This document shows positions 24,790 to 33,286 of a stretch of DNA of 58,506 nt, in pieces (the first letter of the stretch is position 1; each line of letters begins with the position of its first letter). Under the pieces are notes generated by a model. It did no database searches. It was not told the DNA's origin and saw only the letters and a list, made by a program, of their open reading frames with translations. The DNA is from Acidobacteriota bacterium. Lineage in GTDB: Bacteria > Acidobacteriota > Vicinamibacteria > Vicinamibacterales > UBA2999. The stretch is from positions 1 to 58,506 of the forward strand of contig CANIBQ010000025.1 of NCBI GenBank assembly GCA_947465645.1. The letters are read 5' to 3'. The translations under genes were made by a program, and so were the position numbers.

Positions 24790-25608
24790 TTACTGGGACT
24801 TCGTCTTGATGGCGACCTCCTCCTTGAACCCGGTCACTTCGGAAGCCGCATAAATCTGCTCGAGGAAATCGGTATTGTCGGGCAGCCGCTTCAACGGAAG
24901 GCGATCGCGCGAAATCCAGGGCTTCGCATAGACGATGGGATCGTCAATCGTGACCGTCAGCTCGATCACGTTCTGGCTGGCGCGACGATAGCGTTCCTGC
25001 ACGCGCAGCGACTCGCTGTGCGGGAAACCGCCACTGTCGATCCAGGTGCGGTCGGTCATCCCGATGGTGTCCACGACGAAGGTGGCGTCGTCTTCCCACC
25101 GTCCGACCGAGTACCCGAACCAGCGGGGGTCGGGATCCTCAGGCAGCTTCCGGCCGTCGGTCCAGATGATGCGCCAGCTCTGGTTGAACGAGTACAGCAT
25201 CAGCACCGCGTCGGGGGTCTGTACGATGCGGATCGGCCGGAACTCGTAGTTGACGATGCGTGGGAATCCCGAGGGATCCCCTCGAGTCGTCAGCGGGTCG
25301 TTGCCCTCGAACACCTTCGCCGAATACGGGCCATGTCCCGGTTTGTTCCGAGACAGCATCTCCTCGCCGCGCGGCGTCAGCGGTGGTACGCTGCGTCCGG
25401 AGAAGTAATTGTCGCCGCCGGCGATCCCGGCCTGGCCCGGATCCCAGGCGCCGGTCAGATCACGGCGCGGCGCGGGACCTCCCGCCGGAATCGCCGCGAA
25501 TTCTGCGTTGCCCAGACCGGGGAAGCTCCAGTCTTGCGCTGCTGCGGCGCTCGCGCCGATGAGCGCCGTCGCCCCAACCACCATCGCCCGCATCAGATGT
25601 GTTCGCAT
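24790..25608 (-). CDS. Secreted DGR/GxSxGxW-family protein
   Basis: This 272 aa exported protein is the close paralog of that at 14176: RRDLTGAWDPGQAGIAGGDN, NKPGHGPYSAKVFEGNDPLT, DPSGFPRIVNYEFRPIRIVQ, DGRKLPEDPDPRWFGYSVGR, WIDSGGFPHSESLRVQERYR and a C-terminal FLEQIYAASEVTGFKEEV. The signal peptide ends SAAAAQ. Two ATGs are possible; I prefer 25608 because GAGGG lies before it and it matches the start of the paralog. It begins 14 bases after a DUF6152 stop codon, as in the paralogous pair. The function is unknown. Confidence 0.8.
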   Translation of the reverse strand: MRTHLMRAMVVGATALIGASAAAAQDWSFPGLGNAEFAAIPAGGPAPRRDLTGAWDPGQAGIAGGDNYFSGRSVPPLTPRGEEMLSRNKPGHGPYSAKVFEGNDPLTTRGDPSGFPRIVNYEFRPIRIVQTPDAVLMLYSFNQSWRIIWTDGRKLPEDPDPRWFGYSVGRWEDDATFVVDTIGMTDRTWIDSGGFPHSESLRVQERYRRASQNVIELTVTIDDPIVYAKPWISRDRLPLKRLPDNTDFLEQIYAASEVTGFKEEVAIKTKSQ

Positions 25609-25622
25609 CGCCGCCCTCATGT

Positions 25623-25994
25623 CTACTGGAACTTCCGGCCGTCGGCGAGCACGACGGTCCGGATCATGCCGACAGGTTCGCCACTCTTGGCCGGCTGAAT
25701 CGTTACCGTCACCTCATCGCCGGCGGTGAACATCCGCCGAGTCCATCCGCGTTTTGACAGATCCGCGACGTTGCTGCTCGCCACGGCCCACCGTTTCACG
25801 CTGCCGTCTTCGCTCTTGACGTCGACTCTGAGAATGCAGTGCGGGTTCGCCCACGTCCATTCGGCGACCGTCCCCTTGAAGGTGATTTCCATCGTCGTAT
25901 CGAACGTGGCGGCACCGTGATGCGCAAGCGTGGGAGTGGCACCATACAGGAGCGCGATGCCGAGCACCGCGCGCAGAACGATTCGTCTACTCAC
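25623..25994 (-). CDS. DUF6152 secreted small protein
   Basis: The 123 aa protein begins with GTG 25994, supported by CGGAGG 7 bases upstream and by the equal length of its paralog at 15004. The signal peptide ends PTLA and the mature protein would start HHGAATFD. The body reads ITFKGTVAEWTWANPHCILR, WAVASSNVADLSKRGW, FTAGDEVTVTIQPAKSGEPV and VLADGRKFQ. It follows the diheme cytochrome gene by 57 bases and precedes its DGR-family partner by 14. The function is unknown. Confidence 0.87.
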   Translation of the reverse strand: MSRRIVLRAVLGIALLYGATPTLAHHGAATFDTTMEITFKGTVAEWTWANPHCILRVDVKSEDGSVKRWAVASSNVADLSKRGWTRRMFTAGDEVTVTIQPAKSGEPVGMIRTVVLADGRKFQ

Positions 25995-26051
25995 AGCGAT
26001 ACCTCCGTGCTGAACGTGATCGGAATGACCTGCAAACAGGCTACTCATGAA

Positions 26052-27200
26052 TCAGGGAACCAACGTTTGCGGCAGGTTCGGACGTGCGAAGCGCTCGAGC
26101 GGTACTTGAACGTTCGGTGCGGTATTCGTGAGTTCGAAGTGCGACCGTCCGCTCACCCAACTGACCGTCCAGCGGGATGGAATCTTGACGCCTGCGACCT
26201 CGCGATACTCGTGATAGTCGACGCGCGCAACGAGCCGCCCGACCGGTGACTCGTTGTAGCGAACCAACCGTCTGAGCAGGTTCGTCTCGGAGTCGATCAG
26301 CAAGGTCACCGTCGCCCCATTCGCCGTATTGCCCTGCACTTGCAGGAGCTCGCGGTCGTCCTCGAGGAGCTGGGGCAGGCCGGTGCGCAGCTTGGTCAGA
26401 GACCTACGCAGCGTGGCGGGAAAGAACACCATGGCTTCAACGCGCACGCCATCGAGTTCCTGCCCAGTGATCTGCATCAGGGGCACCGGCTTGTCGGTCG
26501 GCGGCGCGGTGATCCAGCCGCCATTCGGTGTGATCGTCGTGGTGCTGTCGCCGACCGGCGTACGCACGACCGTGCTGCGCTCACCAGTCGCACGCGCGAC
26601 GATCTCCATCGGGCTCTTGTCCGCGTCGTCGAACCCCATGTAGGTGCCCTTGGCGCTGAAGCTGGTCAGGGCGGTCAGGCGCTCTGGAGTACCGAGTGCG
26701 GCGAGGTACTTGTCGAGAACCTGATCCGGCGGCGGCTGCCCGGCGGCCTGCTCGATCGGGTCACCGGGCTCGTCGGCAGGCGGACTCCCATATAACCGGT
26801 TGATGCTGGGCATGACATTCGGCCTGCTGAACCCGCGATGGCACGTGTCACAGGTGACCACCTGGCGCCCGCCGAAATTCGTGCGGTTGATGGTGTTCAT
26901 CATTACCTGCATGCGCCGGGCCTGCCTCTTCAGCGCATTGTCGTCCGCATAGCGCGCCCAGCTGCCGCCGCTTTCCTCGACGTGACAGTCGGTGCAGTTG
27001 AGACCGGTTGCCGTCGCATAGAAGCCCATCGTCAACATGAATTCGTCGACCGGAATGCCCTTGAGCACCTGGACGTTCTTGAACACCTGCTCGGCCATCG
27101 GCGCCGCAGGCGCGGGCGCCTGGCGTCCGGACAGTACCGCGGTCAAACACGCCGCAAGCACGGTCGCCGCGGCGAAGAGCCTGCGTGTTGATCCCTTCAT
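26052..27200 (-). CDS. Diheme cytochrome with reaction-centre cytochrome c-like domain
   Basis: The 382 aa exported protein has two haem motifs, CTDCH at residues 69-73 and CDTCH at 117-121, inside a domain (about residues 35-140) that resembles half of the photosynthetic reaction-centre tetraheme cytochrome subunit: VFKNVQVLKGIPVDEFMLTM and RMQVMMNTINRTNFGG. In acidobacteria such domains occur without any photosystem. The C-terminal 230 residues form a beta-rich domain (GTYMGFDDADKSPMEIVA, then SETNLLRRLVRY, then KIPSRWTVSW) like outer-membrane lipoprotein sorting folds. GAGGG precedes the ATG. It is first in a seven-gene minus-strand run that ends with the decaheme cytochrome, which suggests joint electron transfer. 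Confidence 0.85.
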   Translation of the reverse strand: MKGSTRRLFAAATVLAACLTAVLSGRQAPAPAAPMAEQVFKNVQVLKGIPVDEFMLTMGFYATATGLNCTDCHVEESGGSWARYADDNALKRQARRMQVMMNTINRTNFGGRQVVTCDTCHRGFSRPNVMPSINRLYGSPPADEPGDPIEQAAGQPPPDQVLDKYLAALGTPERLTALTSFSAKGTYMGFDDADKSPMEIVARATGERSTVVRTPVGDSTTTITPNGGWITAPPTDKPVPLMQITGQELDGVRVEAMVFFPATLRRSLTKLRTGLPQLLEDDRELLQVQGNTANGATVTLLIDSETNLLRRLVRYNESPVGRLVARVDYHEYREVAGVKIPSRWTVSWVSGRSHFELTNTAPNVQVPLERFARPNLPQTLVP

Positions 27201-27490
27201 AATCCCTCATTGTCCACGCCAGCACGTCGTGACGTCGGACGGCGTTGCTCGCGTCAAGCGGTTCGAACCGTGTGCGTGGGGATCCTACTACCGCTCGGCG
27301 CCGCGCAGGCCGAGGTTGCGACAACTTGCGACACGGATTTCCTGGGCTGGCCTTACGATTCCCCCTCGAGTGCCACATCATGTACGTCAGCTCCAGCGTT
27401 TGGTAGTTCCCGCGCGACGGACGCATAGACGCGTCCTCGTCGTTCGGGAAGCTCGGTGCAACCAGCGAGAGAGCAGAAACGAGCACCCCC

Positions 27491-28366
27491 ATGACCGGTG
27501 AGGGGCCAGGGCGACACCGGACGCCTGAGAGTTCCTGGGGGATTCCCGCGAAATGGACGCTCGAGATTCAGAGCGTCGCGCGAATCGTTGTCGGGTTCGT
27601 GGTCTTTCGCCACGGCATGGAGCAGGTCTTGGGCTTTCCCGCTGCGGGGACGGAAGTGCCGACGGCGTCGCTGTACGGGTTGCTGAAGCTGCTGTGTTTT
27701 CCCGGCGGATTGCTGCTGATGCTCGGGCTGCTGACCCGGCCGACGACGCTCGCGCTCGCCATCACACACGTTGCGTACTGGTTCATCGAGCCGCTACCCC
27801 AGGCACTGTTCGCGGGGGCCAGGTTGTTCGGATCACGCGGCGCGCCAAGTGATCACCTGCTGCTGCCGGGACTGTTCTGTGCCTATCTGTTCTTCTCCGG
27901 TTCGGGTGCGTGGAGCATCGATCGGTGGCTGCGGCGTGACATCGGCACCGGTTCCGGTCGGCAAGCGGCAGCGTATTCGCTCGCCGTATTGCGGATCGTG
28001 GCTGGTGTTCTCTTCATCCCCCATGGTGTGGGAAAAATCGCGCCGACGCTTGATCCGACGTCGCTTCGCGCGCTCGCGATGGTGCTGGAACTCGTCGGGG
28101 GCCCGATGATGATCCTTGGCCTCTACGTCCGGCCAGTGGCCTTCGTGCTTTCTGGCGAGATGGCATTCGCGTATTTCATGAGCCACGCACCCTTCGGCTT
28201 CTGGGGGAGCTTCGCCGAGCCGAACCAGGAAGCGGCGATTCTGTTCTGCTTCCTCTTTCTCTTCTTCTGGGCGAAGGGACCTGGGCCGTGGAGCCTCGAT
28301 GCCGTGTTTGAGCGCCGGCGCGAACGTTCGGCGGGAGGCCCCTTCCCGGCGCCGACAACGGCGTAG
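27491..28366 (+). CDS. Tandem DoxX-family membrane protein
   Basis: The 291 aa membrane protein is built of two DoxX-like four-helix units. The first (about residues 25-145) has ARIVVGFVVFRHGMEQVLGF and LKLLCFPGGLLLMLGLLTRP. The second (about 160-285) has LRIVAGVLFIPHGVGKI, VLELVGGPMMILGLYVRP and EMAFAYFMSHAPFGF. DoxX proteins are often linked to thiol or sulfur oxidation and redox stress, but most are uncharacterised. Most family members have one unit of about 130-150 aa, so this is an internal duplication or fusion. The ribosome site is weak. Its stop overlaps a GTG of the following frame, but the next gene probably starts at 28411. Confidence 0.82.
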   Translation: MTGEGPGRHRTPESSWGIPAKWTLEIQSVARIVVGFVVFRHGMEQVLGFPAAGTEVPTASLYGLLKLLCFPGGLLLMLGLLTRPTTLALAITHVAYWFIEPLPQALFAGARLFGSRGAPSDHLLLPGLFCAYLFFSGSGAWSIDRWLRRDIGTGSGRQAAAYSLAVLRIVAGVLFIPHGVGKIAPTLDPTSLRALAMVLELVGGPMMILGLYVRPVAFVLSGEMAFAYFMSHAPFGFWGSFAEPNQEAAILFCFLFLFFWAKGPGPWSLDAVFERRRERSAGGPFPAPTTA

Positions 28367-28410
28367 TGCCCTCACGCAGCGACTCTCTTGTCCGGCTGGA
28401 AAAACTTGCG

Positions 28411-29832
28411 ATGAAGATGTTGATCACGGTTCCAGCGCTCGCACTTATCGGTGTCATGCTGACGCCCGCTCAGGTCGATGCGGAGCAAGAACGTCAGGGC
28501 GGTGCCGCACCGCCCGCACAGCGATACGCGGCTGAAGCCAGGAATGTGACGCTCGTGAGTCACACGACGCTCAACGACAGGGGCGACGGTGGCGAAGCGA
28601 TGGAGCTGGTCGAATGGCCCGACGGCCGCACGATCCTGATCTTCGTGCACCAGGCCGACGAGAACTGCCTCAGCTTCGTCGACGTCACGGATCCGGCCAA
28701 ACCAGAGGTGGTCGCCTACATCCCGTCGCCGTCGCCGGGCGCGACACAGTGCAACGGACTAGGGCGATCGGGGAACGTGCTCGCGGTTGCGAACTGGACG
28801 ACCAACGCCGATCAGAAGGGCCACAAGGGGTTCTGGCTGCTCGACGTCTCCAGTCCGGAGCAAGTCATCAGGGCCCGGAGCCTTCAGGATCTCGCTCTGT
28901 CGTACTACGACGCTACTTCAGGACCCTACGCGCGCGGGGCGCATTGGCTGTGGTTCGTTGACGGCGAGTTCGTGCACCTCGCCATGACCGACGGCAACAA
29001 AGAGCCGTCCGGCAACGGACATGACCTGATGTACATCATCGTCGACGTCCGCGACCAGAAGAACCCGCGCGAAGTCGGTCGCTGGTGGGCACCCGGCACG
29101 ATGAAGGGCGATCCCTGCCTGCCCGGCTGCGCGCCGACCTATGCGAGCCGCGCGCACAACATCCAGGTATATCCCGATCGTCCGGATCGCGCCTACGTCG
29201 GCTACTTCGGCGCGGGTTGGTACATCCTGGACATCTCAGGGCTCGCCGACATCAAGGGAGGTCGCGCGAGGACGTTCACGCCCAAGGTCATCAGCCGTCT
29301 CTATACGGGCCCCGGGTTTCCCGTGAACTCGCATACGATCCAGCCGATCCCAGGGACGGATCTGGCTTGGGCGGGTGATGAGGCGATCAACGTGCCCAAT
29401 GGACCCGAGCAGTGCGTTCGCTCGCCGAAGATGCTGTGGCTGGTCAACATCAAGGATGAAACGAATCCGGTGCCGTGGACCTACGCGCCCCTCGCGCACA
29501 ATGCTGCAGAACTGTGTCAGCGTCCCGGGAGGTACGGGCCGTACAACCTGCACTCGAACGAGCCGGATGGTAAGATCCTCAAGAACACCATGGTCGCCAG
29601 CTACTTCGGTGGCGGGGTGCGCATCTTTCGCCTCGCGCCGGTGGTCGGACTCGGAAATGTCCCGCCACGCATCGTCGAGATAGGTCACTACATTCCCGAA
29701 CCACCAGACGGAGCGGCGACCGCTGAATCGGGGAATGTCCTCGTCGGCCCCGATGGCACCATCTACCTTGGTGACCGGCGTGTAGGTGGCCTGTACATTC
29801 TCAGATACACAGGTCAGGAACCGTTGGATTAA
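28411..29832 (+). CDS. Secreted LVIVD-type beta-propeller protein
   Basis: The 473 aa exported protein has a signal peptide (LITVPALALIGVMLTPAQVDA) and propeller-type repeats: CLSFVDVTDPAKPEVVAYIP, GFWLLDVSSPEQVIRA, MYIIVDVRDQKNPREVGRWW, WYILDISGLADIKGG, MLWLVNIKDETNPVPW and a final GLYILRYTG. These resemble LVIVD repeats, which form seven-bladed propellers on bacterial surfaces. I chose ATG 28411 because the hydrophobic signal segment follows at once; a GTG at 28366 would add 15 polar residues. It lies between the DoxX gene and a TonB receptor in the same direction. Confidence 0.8.
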   Translation: MKMLITVPALALIGVMLTPAQVDAEQERQGGAAPPAQRYAAEARNVTLVSHTTLNDRGDGGEAMELVEWPDGRTILIFVHQADENCLSFVDVTDPAKPEVVAYIPSPSPGATQCNGLGRSGNVLAVANWTTNADQKGHKGFWLLDVSSPEQVIRARSLQDLALSYYDATSGPYARGAHWLWFVDGEFVHLAMTDGNKEPSGNGHDLMYIIVDVRDQKNPREVGRWWAPGTMKGDPCLPGCAPTYASRAHNIQVYPDRPDRAYVGYFGAGWYILDISGLADIKGGRARTFTPKVISRLYTGPGFPVNSHTIQPIPGTDLAWAGDEAINVPNGPEQCVRSPKMLWLVNIKDETNPVPWTYAPLAHNAAELCQRPGRYGPYNLHSNEPDGKILKNTMVASYFGGGVRIFRLAPVVGLGNVPPRIVEIGHYIPEPPDGAATAESGNVLVGPDGTIYLGDRRVGGLYILRYTGQEPLD

Positions 29833-29949
29833 CCGCCCGCATCCGTATGTTGTGGGGTACTCGGGCGAGGGCTGAGCGTTACGTGATTTCTGGAAATCGT
29901 GGCAGTGACGGAGTTCGTCCAAACGCCGCTAGAGGAGGAAGCAACAGTA

Positions 29950-32886
29950 ATGAAGATTTTCCGCACGCTCAGTCTGATTGCGGTATGCGTCGTGTTCCTG
30001 CCCGAACCGGTGCGGGCACAGAGTGGTATCACCGGCCAGGTGCGCGACACGTCCGGCGCCATCCTCCCCGGCGTGACGGTCGAAGCCTCAAGCGCGGCGC
30101 TGATCGAGGGGACGCGAGTCACGGTGACGAACGAAGAGGGACGCTACCGGTTCGTCGACCTGCGGCCCGGTAGCTATTCCGTGATCTTCTCGCTCACCGG
30201 CTTCCGGTCGTTGCGCCGCGACGGAGTTGAGCTGCAGGCGGAATTTACCGCGACCGTCAATGCGGATCTCGCGGTGGGCACCGTCGAGGAAACGATTACC
30301 GTCACCGGCGCCCCTCCGGTTGTCGACGTTGTCAACGTCCGGCAGCAGACCCAGATTACCGAAGAGACGCTGCAGGCGATCCCGGTGAACCGGCGCATGG
30401 CCTCGTTTGCCGCGATTCTCCCCGGGGCGACGGTGGCTCGCGCCTCCGATCACGACGTGGGCGGCAACCAGGGTGAACGAGGTGCGTTCACCATTCATGG
30501 CGGACCCCTGGTGGACCAGGCGGTCGATGGCATGTACCAGGCCCTGCTCGGTGGTCGCACCATCTACAGCTTCAACACGCATGCGATTCAGGAAGTCGTG
30601 GTGGAAACCGGTGCCGGCTCGGCTGAGTCGTTCAGTGGCGGCTCGGTGCTGCACTACGTGTATAAGGACGGCGGCAACCAGTTTTCCGGCACGTTCAGCG
30701 GGACCCATGTGACCGGCGCGATGCAGGCCGACAACCTGTCGAGCGTGCGCGAGCGCGGACTGTCGCGCCAGCTCCAGCAGGCGGGCGGTCTCAAGGAGTC
30801 ATTCGACGTGGGCGGCGGCCTCGGCGGTCCGCTCGTCCGCAACAACCTGTGGTTCTACTCCGCGTTGCGTGTCAGCGGCACCGGCCAGTATCAAAGCGGA
30901 AACTTCTACAACAAGACGCCGGGGACGATGTTCTATACGCCCGACGAGAGCCGCCCTGCCTTCACCAAGGAGCGGTTCCGAGATGCGACGGCCCGTCTGA
31001 CGTGGCAGGTGGCCGAGAAGCACCGCGTGGCAGGGTTATTCTCGGTGCAGAAGAACTGCACCTGTTTCTACATGCTGCTGGAGCCCGCGGTCCTCACGGC
31101 ACCGGAGGCCATCGGACAGCATACCTACAGCCCCCTGTATATTCCGATGGCGACGTGGACATCGCCTGCGACGCAGAACCTGTTGTTCGAGGCGGGCTTT
31201 TCGGCGCAAGTCGCGACCAATCACACCAAGCGGCAGCCGGAATCCGGTCTGAACGATATTTCGATCACCGACATCGGGTTGAACCGGCTCTACGGCTCGC
31301 GTGCCCTCAACCTGACACAGACGGGGAGCTATACCGTGAATCCCGTGCGCCAGTACCATCAGCGGCTCGCGGTGTCGTACATCACGGGGGGGCACAACTT
31401 CAAGACGGGGTTGAACCTGAGCGAGTTTACCGACCCCGGCCCTGGGCGTTTCACCTCTCCCAACCAGATCAGTCAGGGCCGCTCCTACACCTTCCGCAAC
31501 ACCGTTCCGGAATCGGTGACCATCTGGGCGGTGCCACACGGACTTCGCGGTAGCGCCACCAACATGGGGTTGTTCGCACAGGATCAGTGGACGCTCGATC
31601 GCTTGACGCTGAACCTGGGCGTTCGCTACACGAAGTGGCAGGGGTCCACGCCGGAGCAGGTGCTGCCGGCCGGCCCATTCGTCCCGGACCGGACGGTGGC
31701 GGCGACGAAGAACAACCCTCTCTTCCACAACCTCAACCCCCGAGTCGGCGCCGCGTACGATTTGTTCGGCAGCGGCAGGACCGCGCTGAAGGTATCGATC
31801 GGACGCTACGTGGGAGTGGAAATCGCCCCGGTATCCAACCCGGCTGCCAACATGTCGCTGAGCACGAACCGCTCGTGGAACGACGTGAACCGGAATTACA
31901 TCCCGGACTGTGACCTCCGCAATCCGGCCGCGCAGGGTGAATGCGGGCCATGGAGCGACCTCGGGTTCGGAAAAGCGCGCGAGGTGACGACGCGCTATGC
32001 CGACGACGCCCTGAGCGGGTTCAACAAGCAGGCGCACAATTGGCAGGGATCCGCGTCCGTGCAGCATCAACTGCTGCCGGGGATGAGCTTGAATGTCGGG
32101 TATTTCCGCACCTGGTACGGCGGCTTCCTGGCCACCGACAACCTCGCCGTGACGCCGGCGGATTACGACCCGTACTGCATCAAGGCGCCGGTTGATTCGC
32201 GGCTCCCGAGCAGCGGTGAGCAGTTGTGCGGCTTCTACGATCTGCGTCCAGCCAAGTTCGGACTTGTCGATAACCTCGTTACGCAGGCGTCCCACTACGG
32301 CGATCAGACGCAGGTGTACAACGGGGTTGACGCCACGCTCAACGGGAAGTTCCTCGACGAGGGCCAGTTCCAGGGCGGCCTCAGTGTGGGGCGTACCGTG
32401 TTCGACAACTGCCTGGTAGTGGATTCCCCGGAAGCCGCACGCGACGGGTTCTGCAAGGTGGCTCCCCCGTGGTCAGCCGGCGCGCAGGTCAAGTTCCTGG
32501 TGGTGTACCCGTTGCCCTGGAGCCTGAGGACCAGCGTGGTGTACCAGAACATGCCCGGGATTTCGTACACGGCGAGCCATGTGGTCAGCACCGCGGACGT
32601 CGCGGCGTCACTCGGCCGTAGCCTGGCCGGTGGCGCGCGGAGCGTGACGAAAGAACTCGTGCCGGCCCAGACACTGTCCGAGCCTCGATTGCAGCAAGTC
32701 GATCTGCGTCTGAGCCGCATCTTCCGCGCCGGCGGCTCCCGCCTTACCGCGAATGTCGATCTGTACAATGTTTTCAACGAGGATGCCGTTCTCCAACAGA
32801 ACACGCGATACGGCAACACGTGGCGTGAGGTGAGCCTGGTGATGGGGGGCCGGATGGTGCGGTTCACCGGCCAGTTCGACTTCTAG
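29950..32886 (+). CDS. TonB-dependent receptor with carboxypeptidase-regulatory-like N-terminus
   Basis: The 978 aa outer-membrane protein has a signal peptide (ending EPVRAQ), an N-terminal Ig-like domain (GITGQVRDTSGAILPGVTVE, GRYRFVDLRPGSYSVIFSLT), a plug region (ETITVTGAPPVVDVVNVRQQ, then VDGMYQ) and a long barrel ending MVRFTGQFDF with terminal Phe. This is the acidobacterial Oar/CarboxypepD_reg type. Such receptors take up or export large substrates with TonB energy; the substrate is unknown. ATG 29950 is supported by AGAGGAGGAAG. It is followed 16 bases later by a DUF6152 gene and then a DGR-family gene, so the three probably form one transcript. Confidence 0.92.
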   Translation: MKIFRTLSLIAVCVVFLPEPVRAQSGITGQVRDTSGAILPGVTVEASSAALIEGTRVTVTNEEGRYRFVDLRPGSYSVIFSLTGFRSLRRDGVELQAEFTATVNADLAVGTVEETITVTGAPPVVDVVNVRQQTQITEETLQAIPVNRRMASFAAILPGATVARASDHDVGGNQGERGAFTIHGGPLVDQAVDGMYQALLGGRTIYSFNTHAIQEVVVETGAGSAESFSGGSVLHYVYKDGGNQFSGTFSGTHVTGAMQADNLSSVRERGLSRQLQQAGGLKESFDVGGGLGGPLVRNNLWFYSALRVSGTGQYQSGNFYNKTPGTMFYTPDESRPAFTKERFRDATARLTWQVAEKHRVAGLFSVQKNCTCFYMLLEPAVLTAPEAIGQHTYSPLYIPMATWTSPATQNLLFEAGFSAQVATNHTKRQPESGLNDISITDIGLNRLYGSRALNLTQTGSYTVNPVRQYHQRLAVSYITGGHNFKTGLNLSEFTDPGPGRFTSPNQISQGRSYTFRNTVPESVTIWAVPHGLRGSATNMGLFAQDQWTLDRLTLNLGVRYTKWQGSTPEQVLPAGPFVPDRTVAATKNNPLFHNLNPRVGAAYDLFGSGRTALKVSIGRYVGVEIAPVSNPAANMSLSTNRSWNDVNRNYIPDCDLRNPAAQGECGPWSDLGFGKAREVTTRYADDALSGFNKQAHNWQGSASVQHQLLPGMSLNVGYFRTWYGGFLATDNLAVTPADYDPYCIKAPVDSRLPSSGEQLCGFYDLRPAKFGLVDNLVTQASHYGDQTQVYNGVDATLNGKFLDEGQFQGGLSVGRTVFDNCLVVDSPEAARDGFCKVAPPWSAGAQVKFLVVYPLPWSLRTSVVYQNMPGISYTASHVVSTADVAASLGRSLAGGARSVTKELVPAQTLSEPRLQQVDLRLSRIFRAGGSRLTANVDLYNVFNEDAVLQQNTRYGNTWREVSLVMGGRMVRFTGQFDF

Positions 32887-32902
32887 TCTCTGGAGGTGTG
32901 CC

Positions 32903-33286
32903 ATGAGACTTGCACCGGTCCTCGTCGTATCGGCTGTCTGTCTCGTCGCGGCTGCGGCACCGGCTTTTTCGCACCACGGGACCGCCGCGTACGACACGAC
33001 GAAGACCGTCACGGTGAGCGGCACGGTCACCGAATTCAGGTTCGCCAATCCGCACGTCTTGATCTTCTGGGAAGCCAAGGACGAGACGGGGAACGTCCAG
33101 CGCTGGTCCGGTGAGCGCAGCGGTCCGAATTCGATGGCGCGGAATGCGGGCTGGACGGGCAAAACGATCAAGCCGGGAGACCAGGTCACGATCGGCGGCC
33201 GGCCGTCGAAGAACGGAGCGAATACTATCGGCATCTCAAAGATCGTCCTCAACGGCAAGGAACTTTCCATGGGGGGCAACGACTAG
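32903..33286 (+). CDS. DUF6152 secreted small protein
   Basis: The 127 aa protein has a signal peptide ending PAFS, and the mature chain would begin HHGTAAYD. The body reads VTVSGTVTEFRFANPHVLIF, WSGERSGPNSMARNAGW, IKPGDQVTIGGRPSKNG and SKIVLNGKELSMGG. It is nearly identical in layout to the protein at 24301. TGGAGG precedes the ATG. Its stop TAG overlaps the GTG start of the next gene (TAGTG), so the DUF6152 and DGR-family proteins are made in coupled fashion. This is the tightest link between the two families in the window. Confidence 0.88.
   Translation: MRLAPVLVVSAVCLVAAAAPAFSHHGTAAYDTTKTVTVSGTVTEFRFANPHVLIFWEAKDETGNVQRWSGERSGPNSMARNAGWTGKTIKPGDQVTIGGRPSKNGANTIGISKIVLNGKELSMGGND

Noticed and set aside
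26052..27200. Photosynthesis gene, because of the reaction-centre cytochrome-like domain
   Set aside because: Only two haems are present and no reaction-centre or pigment genes are near; this domain is common in non-phototrophic acidobacteria.
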